From CAYNWT01 sp964450955 (GTDB lineage Bacteria; Planctomycetota; Planctomycetia; Planctomycetales; Planctomycetaceae): a DNA stretch of 64,000 nt. Below, in pieces: positions 17,958 through 25,635 of this stretch. Location: the NCBI GenBank assembly GCA_964450955.1, contig CAYVFI010000011.1:91870-155869 (forward strand), written 5' to 3'. The first letter of the stretch is position 1, and every line of letters begins with the position of its first letter. The position numbers and the translations under genes are program-made. The notes beneath the pieces are model-generated. The model ran no database searches. It was not told the DNA's origin and was given only the letters and a program-made list of their open reading frames with translations.

Positions 17958-19451
17958 ATGAAGAAGACGCTTCTATTCGCGGCAATTGCTGCGTTGTTAA
18001 TCCCACCGGCATTCGCGCAGCGGGGAGGCCAAAGGGGCCAGGGCGGACGTCAACGAGGTGGCGGCCAGCGCGGCGGTTTCGGCGGTGGCGGTGGCGGTGG
18101 CGGCCAACGCGGGGGCTTCGGGGGTGGCGGCGGTCCAACAGACCCACTTGCTGGCGCAATTGACACGAACAAGGACGGCGTCCTGAGCGCCGACGAATTG
18201 GAAAAAGCCAGCGGCAGTCTGAAGTCACTGGACGCTGATGGCGACGGGACGATTGACGCCAACGAAATACGCAACGCGATGCGAGCCAGCTTTGGTGGCG
18301 GGCGCGGCGGAACCGGTGGACGTGGCGGCCGAGGCGGTGGCCCCGGAAGTGCGGGTTCGTCAACGCTTGAACGAGCGGGCCTGGCGCTTAATCAAACCGC
18401 CCCTGACGTGACCATTCACAACGACAAAGGTGACAATGTTCGCCTCGCTGATTTCAAAGGCAAGCACACCGTCATCGTTTTCGGGTGCCTGACCTGACCT
18501 CCTTTCCTACGAAATGTCTCCGGTCTGGAGGCTGTGTATCGTGATTACAAAGAAAAAGACGTCAACATCTTTTTTGTCTACAAAGCCCTTGCCCATCCGC
18601 AGTCCAGCGGATTCGTTCGCCCGGCGACTCTCGAAGAACGTCTGATGCACGTCGAGAAGGCAAAACAGTCACTTGGAACCACGGTGCCATGGCTGGTCGA
18701 TTCAATGAAGAATGAACTCAAGCACGCCATGGGCGACCGACCGAACTCTGAGTTCATTATCGGCCCTGAAGGCAGGATTGTCCGCATGCGAGACTGGAGC
18801 AGTCCGGAAACGCTGCGTGCCGACCTCACAGAACTCGTCGGCAAGGTCGATAACCCGACCGATCCACGAAGCCTCAACATGCGAACCGACTTCGCTCCAA
18901 CAAACGTCGCTCGCGGCGTTGTGGAACGTCTGAGTAAAGCAGAACAAACGCAGGCGATTAAAGTGGAAACCAAATCCGGCAAGCACCCGGCTTACGTCAA
19001 GCTGCGAGCCGAAGGGACTTCAGCTTTGATCGGTGGCGATCCGGGCAAGGTTTACCTTGGCTTCTTCGTAGACCCAATCCACAAGGTCCATTGGAACAAC
19101 GAGGCAGGCCCGGTTCAGGTCGAAGTGAATGGCAAGACGGTGACCGGCCCGAAGGTCGATGAAAAGGCAGATGCTGACCCGCGCGAGTTCTTTGTCGAAG
19201 TCGACAAGGCTGGTCCAATTAACATCACCCTGAAGTATGTTGCCTGCGATGATGCTGAAAAGTGGTGTCGTAAGTTAACTCAGGAATTCGTCGTCCAACC
19301 GACAGTCGATCGCGACGCCGGACGCCCAAGCGGCGGTCGAGGCGGACGTGGTGGCGGGGGCCGCGGTGGAGCAGCGGGCCAGCGTGGCGGCGGTCGTGGC
19401 CAGCGTCCCGGCGGCGCAGGAGGCGGAGGAGGCCGACCCGGTGTTCGCTAA
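17958..19451 (+). CDS. Selenoprotein: EF-hand + iodothyronine deiodinase-like domain with Gly/Arg-rich tracts (in-frame TGA = Sec)
   Basis: The frame runs through one TGA at 18495-18497 to TAA at 19451, giving 497 residues with Sec180. A signal peptide covers residues 1-21 (ends PPAFAQ). A Gly/Arg-rich tract fills 22-60. Two EF-hand loops follow: D69-E80 (DTNKDGVLSADE) and D92-E103 (DADGDGTIDANE). A second Gly-rich linker precedes the redoxin domain. Its active site reads VFGCLT-U-PPFLRNV, matching the deiodinase signature SCT-U-PPF. After it come the family features LEAVYRDYK, VYKALAHP, VPWLVDSM and EFIIGPEGRIV. The vertebrate EEAH glutamate is replaced (KALAH), so iodothyronine deiodination is unlikely; a thiol or peroxide redox role is plausible. 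Residues ~350-440 resemble a DsbD-alpha-like domain with a CDDAEKWC pair. A Gly/Arg-rich tail ends the protein. GGAAGG precedes the ATG at 17958 by ten bases. Confidence 0.9.
18495..18532 (+). promoter_or_regulatory. Sec UGA codon and bacterial SECIS hairpin with GGUCU loop
   Basis: Bases 18516-18521 (GTCTCC) pair with 18527-18532 (GGAGGC), including one G-T pair, around the loop GGTCT at 18522-18526. The loop starts 25 bases after the TGA. The sequence GGUCU recalls the apical loop of the E. coli fdhF SECIS (AGGUCU), whose G and U contact SelB. Loop identity, stem length and spacing all fit the bacterial SECIS model. Confidence 0.8.
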
Positions 19452-19476
19452 CCCACACAGTGAATGAAATCGATTG

Positions 19477-19513
19477 CAGGGTCGGTTGCTAAAACAGCGG
19501 CCGACCCTGTTTT
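19477..19513 (+). terminator. Intrinsic terminator after the deiodinase-like gene
   Basis: CAGGGTCGG (19477-19485) pairs with CCGACCCTG (19501-19509) and the stem continues inward as TTGCT/AGCGG with two G-T pairs, giving 14 bp around the loop AAAAC. TTTT follows at 19510. It separates the selenoprotein gene from the next PQQ-like gene, so the two are probably not one simple operon. Confidence 0.85.
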
Positions 19514-19655
19514 CAATTCAGTAAACCAATGACGGAAGCGCGATTGTGTTCACATCGTGATGGAACCGTCAGCCCTGAAACGGGCAGTCGCACTCAGCGT
19601 GCCCGTGAATATGAATCCCAACAACGCACCCATGTGAATCGATGGAACCTCGAAA

Positions 19656-21023
19656 ATGAACGCTGTCAAATCTGTCCTGCTACCTGCCGCCATGATCGCA
19701 ACAGTGTTTGCGATCTCGCCTGCTTCGGCCGACTGGCTTCGCTTCCGAGGTCCAAACGGATCAGGTATTAGCGACTCAACCGCTCCAACTGAATTTGGTG
19801 AGAACAAAAACCTGAAGTGGAAGGTCGAACTACCCGGACGGGGAATTTCCAGTCCAATTGTCGTCGGCGACAAAGTGTTCGTCACCTCGTACACGGGCTA
19901 CGGCGGAGACCTGGGCAGCAACATTGAGGACCTCAAGCGTCACCTAATCTGTGTTGACCGCGCTTCCGGGAAGATCGCATGGAAGAAGACAGTCGATGCC
20001 ACGATGCCGGAAGACGAATGGCGTCCACCGGGTGTCACCACACACGGCTACGCCAGCAACACGCCCGTCAGTGATGGTCAGCATGTTTACGCGTTCTTCG
20101 GCAAGTCCGGTGTCCATGCATACGACCTGAACGGCAAGGAAATCTGGAACCAAAGTGTCGGTCAGGAACGCAGCAACAAGGGCTTTGGTTCTGCCGCAAG
20201 TCCAATCATTGTTGGCGACAAACTTGTCGTGAACGCAGCCGACGAATCGTTTTCCATTGTGTGGCTTGATAAGAAGACCGGCAAAGAACTACATCGAGCC
20301 GAAGCACAGGGCCTCAGTGAATGTTGGACCACTCCGGTTGAAGTCAGGAACGGCGACAAAAGTGAAATTGCGATCTCCGTTATCGGCGAGATATGGGGCC
20401 TTAACAACGACACGGGCAAACTTAGCTGGTACGCCAACGGAGTGAACTCAAGAAACGCTCAGGTGAGTCTCATTGCAAACGACGGCATCGTGTACGCCAG
20501 CGGTGCAGAAGCCTTTGCGGTCAAAGTTGGTGGCAAGGACGATGTCTCTAAGTCCAATACGGTTTGGGACGGACGACTGAGTTCTCGCTACGCGACACCT
20601 GTGCTCATGAATGGTCACCTTTACACAACCAGTGGAAGTGTCATTGAGTGTGTGAGCGCCAAAACCGGCGAACGCGCGTTCCAGGGACGACTGCCCTCAA
20701 CAGGCGGCGGTACTGCAGGCGGTGATCGCGGCGGACGTGGTGGCGGTCGCGGCGGATTTGGTGGCCGAGGTGGATTTGGCGGCGGCCGAGGTGGCGGTGG
20801 TGGCGATTATGCTTCACCAGTTGTAGCCGGCGACAAGATTTACTTTACGACCAGTGCTGGCAGGATCCACGTCATCGAAGCGAAGTCTGAGTTCAAGTTG
20901 ATCGCGACAAACGACATGTCGTTCGATAAGAGCGGGTTTGGAGCAACACCTGCTGTCAGCGACGGCTGTCTGTTCCTGCGATCAAACTCACACCTGTACT
21001 GCGTCGGAGACGACGAAGAGTAA
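19656..21023 (+). CDS. Secreted PQQ-binding-like beta-propeller protein with a Gly/Arg-rich insert
   Basis: A 455-residue paralogue of the protein at 13395-14699, sharing segments such as SSPIVVGD, YTGYG, RHLICVDRASGKIAW, HGYASNTPVSDG and GSAASPIIVGDKLVVNA. A signal peptide spans about residues 1-26 (ends ASADW). It differs by a Gly/Arg-rich insert of about 35 residues (DNA about 20703-20810; GGDRGGRGGGRGGFGGRGGF and on) between two propeller blades, of the same composition as the tracts in the neighbouring deiodinase-like selenoprotein. The fold is a quinoprotein-type propeller; whether it binds PQQ is not shown by the sequence. It starts 204 bases after the selenoprotein stop, beyond an intrinsic terminator, and ends at its own terminator at 21064. 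Confidence 0.85.
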   Translation: MNAVKSVLLPAAMIATVFAISPASADWLRFRGPNGSGISDSTAPTEFGENKNLKWKVELPGRGISSPIVVGDKVFVTSYTGYGGDLGSNIEDLKRHLICVDRASGKIAWKKTVDATMPEDEWRPPGVTTHGYASNTPVSDGQHVYAFFGKSGVHAYDLNGKEIWNQSVGQERSNKGFGSAASPIIVGDKLVVNAADESFSIVWLDKKTGKELHRAEAQGLSECWTTPVEVRNGDKSEIAISVIGEIWGLNNDTGKLSWYANGVNSRNAQVSLIANDGIVYASGAEAFAVKVGGKDDVSKSNTVWDGRLSSRYATPVLMNGHLYTTSGSVIECVSAKTGERAFQGRLPSTGGGTAGGDRGGRGGGRGGFGGRGGFGGGRGGGGGDYASPVVAGDKIYFTTSAGRIHVIEAKSEFKLIATNDMSFDKSGFGATPAVSDGCLFLRSNSHLYCVGDDEE

Positions 21024-21063
21024 TCGGATTGGCAATCTATTTGCCAACAACGTTGCCATGACT

Positions 21064-21104
21064 GAGGCGGTGCGAACAAAAACGCGCACCGCCTCTTTTC
21101 TTTT
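21064..21104 (+). terminator. Intrinsic terminator after the PQQ-like gene
   Basis: An 11-bp perfect stem (21064-21074 GAGGCGGTGCG with 21085-21095) around a 10-base A-rich loop is followed by TTTTCTTTT. It lies 41 bases after the stop codon and 55 bases before the racemase gene. Confidence 0.93.
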
Positions 21105-21159
21105 GCTGACGGCAAACAATCAACCCGGATTTCGATCAGACTTTTTGCTCAGGCATCCC

Positions 21160-21852
21160 ATGAAACGACTCGGACTTATCGGTGGCACATCGTGGCATTC
21201 AACCGTTGAGTACTACTCAGTCATCAATCAAGCTGTGAACGACCATTACGGCAACAACACCAATCCACCTTTGGTGCTTGCGAATGTGAACCAGGCGCAA
21301 GTCCATCGCTGTCAGCGCGAAGACAATTGGAACGGCGTTGCTGACATCTTCATCAAAGCCGCAAAAACACTCGAACGCGCCGGAGTAGATGCTATTAGCT
21401 TCTGTGCGAATACGCCGCACAAGATCTTTGACAACGTTACCGACGAAATCAGCGTGCCCCTGCTGCACATTGCAGACGCAACGGCCGAAGCGATTCTCGC
21501 CCAGGGTCTTTCCTCCGCCTGCTTCATCGGAACGCAGTACAGCATGCAGAACGACTTCGTCACCGCTCGCATCGCGTCGTACGGTATCAAGGTCAGTGTC
21601 CCAACAGACAGCCACGCGATTGCAGAACTGCACCGCATCATCCAGAAAGAACTGACCTACAACGACATCCGCGACGATTCCAGGTTATACGTCACCAGTC
21701 AACTGCAAGCCATGATCGACGCAGGCTCCGAAGGGGCCATCCTGGGCTGCACGGAGTTCCCCCTTATGTTCAACGACGGCGATCTGTCAGTACCCATCTT
21801 CGACACGACCACAATCCACGCGAAGGCATTGGTGGAGTTCATCCTGAACTAA
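21160..21852 (+). CDS. Aspartate/glutamate racemase family protein
   Basis: Cofactor-independent cytoplasmic racemase of 230 residues, the usual family length. Both catalytic cysteines are present: C82 in SFCANTPHK and C197 in LGCTEFPL. The N-terminal LGLIGGTSWHST matches the family start. The frame is open upstream to 20938, overlapping the previous gene and its terminator, but the ATG at 21160 is correct by homology. The CANTPH form and length point to the aspartate racemase or broad-specificity amino-acid racemase branch rather than MurI; substrate is not determined. It is convergent with a sulfatase 120 bases on. Confidence 0.92.
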   Translation: MKRLGLIGGTSWHSTVEYYSVINQAVNDHYGNNTNPPLVLANVNQAQVHRCQREDNWNGVADIFIKAAKTLERAGVDAISFCANTPHKIFDNVTDEISVPLLHIADATAEAILAQGLSSACFIGTQYSMQNDFVTARIASYGIKVSVPTDSHAIAELHRIIQKELTYNDIRDDSRLYVTSQLQAMIDAGSEGAILGCTEFPLMFNDGDLSVPIFDTTTIHAKALVEFILN

Positions 21853-21973
21853 CGCCACTCACGCCTTTGGCGGCGCTACGAAGGCATACTTTCGTGGACC
21901 GCTTCGGCCCAACACCGGCCCAACACCGGATTTCGCTGCCAGGCAAGCCGCAGATAACCGAACCGATTAGAAC

Positions 21974-23527
21974 CTACGGTATCGTCACGCCTTCAGGCAG
22001 GAACGTGATGTCTCGGTCGTTCGGAACTTTGTTACCCGCGGTGCAGTGGCCCTGCTGAACTTCGCGTGCGAGTTGTTTAAGCAACTCGTTCACCTTGTCG
22101 GGGTTGTCGTTGACCAGGTTCGTGCGTTCGCCGCGATCTTCTTTCAGGTTAAACAGCTGCATTAAAGGTAGCTTTTTCTTTTTCGCTTCTGGTTCGCGAG
22201 GCGCACTCCAACCACCGCTGCCACCTGACAAACACAATTTCCAGTCACCTTTGCGAATGGAGAACCAGCCACCAATAGAATGGCTGACCAACGTGGTTCG
22301 GTCGGTTGTTGATTCGCCCTTGAACGCAGGCGCAAGGCTGAAAGAATCTTCGCCGCCCAAATCTTCAATCGGCAGATCAGCGAAGTCTCGCAGTGTCGCA
22401 TATAGATCGGTCAGACACGCGACGGCGTTGGTCTTCTGACCGCCATCGATTCCCTTTGGCCATCGCGCGATGAAGGGAACTCGGTGGCCACCTTCGTAGA
22501 TGTCGGCTTTGTGGCCTCGATAACCACCGCTTGGATCGTGGCCGTGTTCTTTCAAAACACCAAAGTTAGCTTCCGGCGAACAACCGTTGTCACTGGTAAA
22601 AAAGACCAGCGTGTTGTCATCGAGACCGGCTTCCTTCACGGCCGCGAACAGTTCGCCCATGTGGTGGTCGACCTGCATTACGAAGTCGGCGTACGGGTTC
22701 ATTCCGCTGGCATCTTTAAACGGCGGCACTGGGACAATAGGCGTGTGCGGAGCGGGCAACGCGAGATACAAAAAGAATGGTTTTCCATCCTTCGCGTCGG
22801 CGGCTCGGGAATTCACGTGCCTGACGGCTTTACCAAACAGGTGCGGTAAGACCTCCGGGATGTTGAAGTCCGGACTAATGGGCCCCTTGCGGTACCAGCC
22901 GTAAGGATCCTGCTTCCTGGTCACGCCTTCCTGGCGGACAGGAATCGCGGTGCATCGGCCGGTATCGACCCACACATACGGGGCCATGTCCAGCGAACCG
23001 CAGTGAGCGTAGTAGCCGTCGAATCCATTGATGTCCGGCCCGTTTTTCACCGGCCTGCCGAAGTCAATCTTCTTCCAGTTCTCGTTGGCACCTTTGGCCC
23101 AATCCCAGCCAAGGTGCCACTTGCCGATCATCTGCGTGTGGTAGCCGCCCTTGCGAAGCATATGAGCCACGGTTGGTCGTTCAGCCGGAATCAGATGCGC
23201 GCTGGTTCCGTTAAGAACGCCTTTCGCCAGACGCGATCGCCAGTTATAGCGACCGGTAAGAACACCATACCGAGTCGGCGTGCAAACCGCGCTGGGTGAA
23301 TGAGCATCCAGGAATGTGATGCCTTCATCCGCCATCTTTTGAAGATAAGGAGTCTTGATTCTGCAGTTCGGATTCGTGGGCGAAACATCCCCAATGCCAA
23401 GATCGTCCGCCAACACAAAAATGACGTTCGGTTTGGTGTCAGCCTGAGCTTGCGCGGGAGAACCACACAGGGCGACCAGCACCACAGCGACAATGATTGT
23501 TCGAATTTGAATTTGAATTTGAGACAC
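21974..23527 (-). CDS. Secreted sulfatase (arylsulfatase A-like)
   Basis: Hydrolyses a sulfate ester on an unknown, probably glycan, substrate outside the cytoplasm. The formylglycine motif CTPTR has its cysteine at residue 82 of the 517-residue product. Metal and active-site motifs are LADDLGIGD, GKWHLGW, PAPHTP and SDNG. The open frame extends to 23647 and would overlap the next gene, but a GTG at 23527 with GGAG about 11 bases upstream gives a signal peptide (VSQIQIQIRTIIVAVV... ending PAQA), so GTG is chosen. The segment coding the Gln/Ile repeat (TTTGAATTTGAATTTGAA on the plus strand) is a small triplet-like repeat. The nearest upstream gene, 90 bases away on the same strand, is another sulfatase, suggesting co-transcription. 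Confidence 0.9.
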   Translation of the reverse strand: MSQIQIQIRTIIVAVVLVALCGSPAQAQADTKPNVIFVLADDLGIGDVSPTNPNCRIKTPYLQKMADEGITFLDAHSPSAVCTPTRYGVLTGRYNWRSRLAKGVLNGTSAHLIPAERPTVAHMLRKGGYHTQMIGKWHLGWDWAKGANENWKKIDFGRPVKNGPDINGFDGYYAHCGSLDMAPYVWVDTGRCTAIPVRQEGVTRKQDPYGWYRKGPISPDFNIPEVLPHLFGKAVRHVNSRAADAKDGKPFFLYLALPAPHTPIVPVPPFKDASGMNPYADFVMQVDHHMGELFAAVKEAGLDDNTLVFFTSDNGCSPEANFGVLKEHGHDPSGGYRGHKADIYEGGHRVPFIARWPKGIDGGQKTNAVACLTDLYATLRDFADLPIEDLGGEDSFSLAPAFKGESTTDRTTLVSHSIGGWFSIRKGDWKLCLSGGSGGWSAPREPEAKKKKLPLMQLFNLKEDRGERTNLVNDNPDKVNELLKQLAREVQQGHCTAGNKVPNDRDITFLPEGVTIP

Positions 23528-23616
23528 GTTGCAGCAAGCTCCGTCAGTGGGGCGGTTGTCAGCTTTTATTGAACCAGGAATGGTCACCAATTGACACAGT
23601 CGTCTTCGCGGTTGAC

Positions 23617-25164
23617 CTAATCCATGTTTGGCCTGGCGGCTTTCCAACCCAGCTTAAGTTGCGCGGCGAGATCACTGATCAGGGCCCTGTGCTGTTCGGC
23701 GCCGCTGATGTTTTGGTTCTCATCAGGATCAACTTTGTGGTCGTACAGTTCTGTCGCCTTGACTTCGCCCGCAATGCCTTTGATGTGGTCCCACGTTCGC
23801 CATTCGACGTAGTGGTAGCGGTCAGTCACCATCGACAGCCCCATGTAGCGGCCTTTGTCCGGAGTAATCCGGGGGGCTCGGTGAAATTGACTAAACACGG
23901 CCGACTTCCACTGACGCGCGGGCTTTGACATGAGGGGCTTCATACTGGTGCCTTCCATGTCGGTCGGGATCGGCAGTCCCGCGACATCGCACAGCGTTGG
24001 ATAAAGATCGACCAATTCAACCAGCGATTCGGTTTTCGATCCGGCCGCCGGGTGATTCGGGATGCGAATCATCAGCGGTACCTGGACATCAATGTTGTAA
24101 TTCGACTGCTTGCACCAACTGTTGTGTTCTCCCAACTTCCATCCATGATCGCCCCACAGAACGACAATCGTATTGTCCGCCAGGTCCATCTGCTTTAACC
24201 CAGCCATTAACCTGCCAAAACAGGCGTCAACAAAACTGACCGAAGCAAAATAACCATGCCGTAATCGCCGAGCGGTGGGTTCGTCGAAAGTGAACTCCGA
24301 GGGATGCTTTACGAACTCAAGGTCATAGCAGGCTCGCAGTTCGTACATCGAATTCATCGCCATGACGGGTGAGCCCTTAGGCAGATACGGGTTGTCGGCG
24401 AGTGAAAGTTTGTCGCGGTCGTACAGGTCCCAGTACTTCTTCGGTGCCACAAACGGAAGATGTGGGCGGTAGTAACCCAGAGCCAGAAAGAACGGTTCGT
24501 CTCGCTTTTTCAGCTCTCGCATCTTTTCGATGGCAAGATCCGTTTGGGCTCCGTCGTAGAACTGATTGTCAGGGCCGTCGAACGATTCCGTGGCAACTCC
24601 GTACGCCCAGCCGTCTGCGTACTTATTCGGGTTAGCCGCAAGCCGCCGTTGACGAACCTCCGCAAGCTCCCGGTTCAGTCCATCGTCGTGATAGAACGAT
24701 TCAGGTTCACGATCAATCAGTTCCGGCGTCATGTATTTCGCTGGTCGCAGATCGGGTTCGTCGAATGAAACTCGATCTGGCATGTGATTGTGGAAGATCT
24801 TGCCCATCGACACCGTATGGTATCCGTGCTTCTTGAAGTGCTGCGGAATCGTGACCACGTCCGGCATATTGATTCGAAACTTGCCTCGCAAATCCCAGAC
24901 ACGAGTCGAATCCGGACGCAGCCCGGTCATCACGCTGGCTCGAGATGGAGCACACACCGCTGCCTGGCAATACGCTTTCAGGAACGTCGTTCCAGTCTCA
25001 GCGAAGGCGTCGAAGTGCGGCGTCTTGATTTCATCGTTGCCGTAGCAACCAATTTCCGGACGCAAGTCGTCAACAGAAACAAACAGAACATTCGGTCGGT
25101 CGCTTGCTTCAACATTCGCCCCCGCAAGCAGGGCAGTCAACATGAGTAAGCAGTTCAATCGCAT
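23617..25164 (-). CDS. Secreted sulfatase (iduronate-2-sulfatase-like)
   Basis: The 515-residue product carries a signal peptide (residues 1-20) and the Cys-type motif CAPSR with C71. The metal-site opening DDLRPEIGCYG, the GKIFHN motif in place of GKWHLG, RPHLPF, and the second metal site WGDHGWKLGEHNSW are those of the iduronate-2-sulfatase-like branch. Members act on varied sulfated sugars in planctomycetes, so the name does not fix the substrate. The cysteine needs conversion to formylglycine by an FGE enzyme encoded elsewhere. It probably forms a two-gene unit with the sulfatase downstream (90-base gap). Confidence 0.92.
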   Translation of the reverse strand: MRLNCLLMLTALLAGANVEASDRPNVLFVSVDDLRPEIGCYGNDEIKTPHFDAFAETGTTFLKAYCQAAVCAPSRASVMTGLRPDSTRVWDLRGKFRINMPDVVTIPQHFKKHGYHTVSMGKIFHNHMPDRVSFDEPDLRPAKYMTPELIDREPESFYHDDGLNRELAEVRQRRLAANPNKYADGWAYGVATESFDGPDNQFYDGAQTDLAIEKMRELKKRDEPFFLALGYYRPHLPFVAPKKYWDLYDRDKLSLADNPYLPKGSPVMAMNSMYELRACYDLEFVKHPSEFTFDEPTARRLRHGYFASVSFVDACFGRLMAGLKQMDLADNTIVVLWGDHGWKLGEHNSWCKQSNYNIDVQVPLMIRIPNHPAAGSKTESLVELVDLYPTLCDVAGLPIPTDMEGTSMKPLMSKPARQWKSAVFSQFHRAPRITPDKGRYMGLSMVTDRYHYVEWRTWDHIKGIAGEVKATELYDHKVDPDENQNISGAEQHRALISDLAAQLKLGWKAARPNMD

Positions 25165-25635
25165 CAGTTGTCTCCATTAAGTTGATCCAACTATAGACAT
25201 ACTTGTCGGAAATCGCGCACGTCACGCCCTACGAATCATCGCGTCCGCCAAGTTCGCCAGGAAAGCAACGTCATGCGGCAACTGCACGACGGGTTCCGTT
25301 GACGCGATCAACAAAACCCAGATAGCTGCGAACAAACAGTTTCGGTTGTCGAACTTAAGCCAGACTTTTTCTATGCGTGTCGCGCCATGCAAACACGCGG
25401 GGATTAAATGCGAACCAACGTCGAAAAGCCCCCGGCGTAGGCGTACGCTTGGGCAAAGGAGTCGACGCAGGTTGTCGCAGAGCATGCCTGGGCGGCGGAA
25501 ACCGAACCCCACGCTCGCTTTCGTAAAAAATCGGCTCACATGTTGCGGTGCAAAAAAGACGGCGACACCGGATCACGCTACCCACCGTGGCACAGGTGCC
25601 GGCGTGACGAACCGGTGGCCCCTCTGGCCATTCTC
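25165..25635. other. Intergenic region without a recognised gene
   Basis: About 470 bases between two minus-strand genes. Two overlapping minus-strand frames (up to 105 codons) lack similarity, signal peptides or a convincing ribosome-binding site, and are left out. The region should hold the promoter of the sulfatase pair to its left. No repeat was seen. Confidence 0.4.

Noticed and set aside
25222..25585. Overlapping minus-strand frames of 105 and 76 codons
   Set aside because: No similarity, signal peptide or ribosome-binding site; amino-acid composition is that of a random GC-rich frame.
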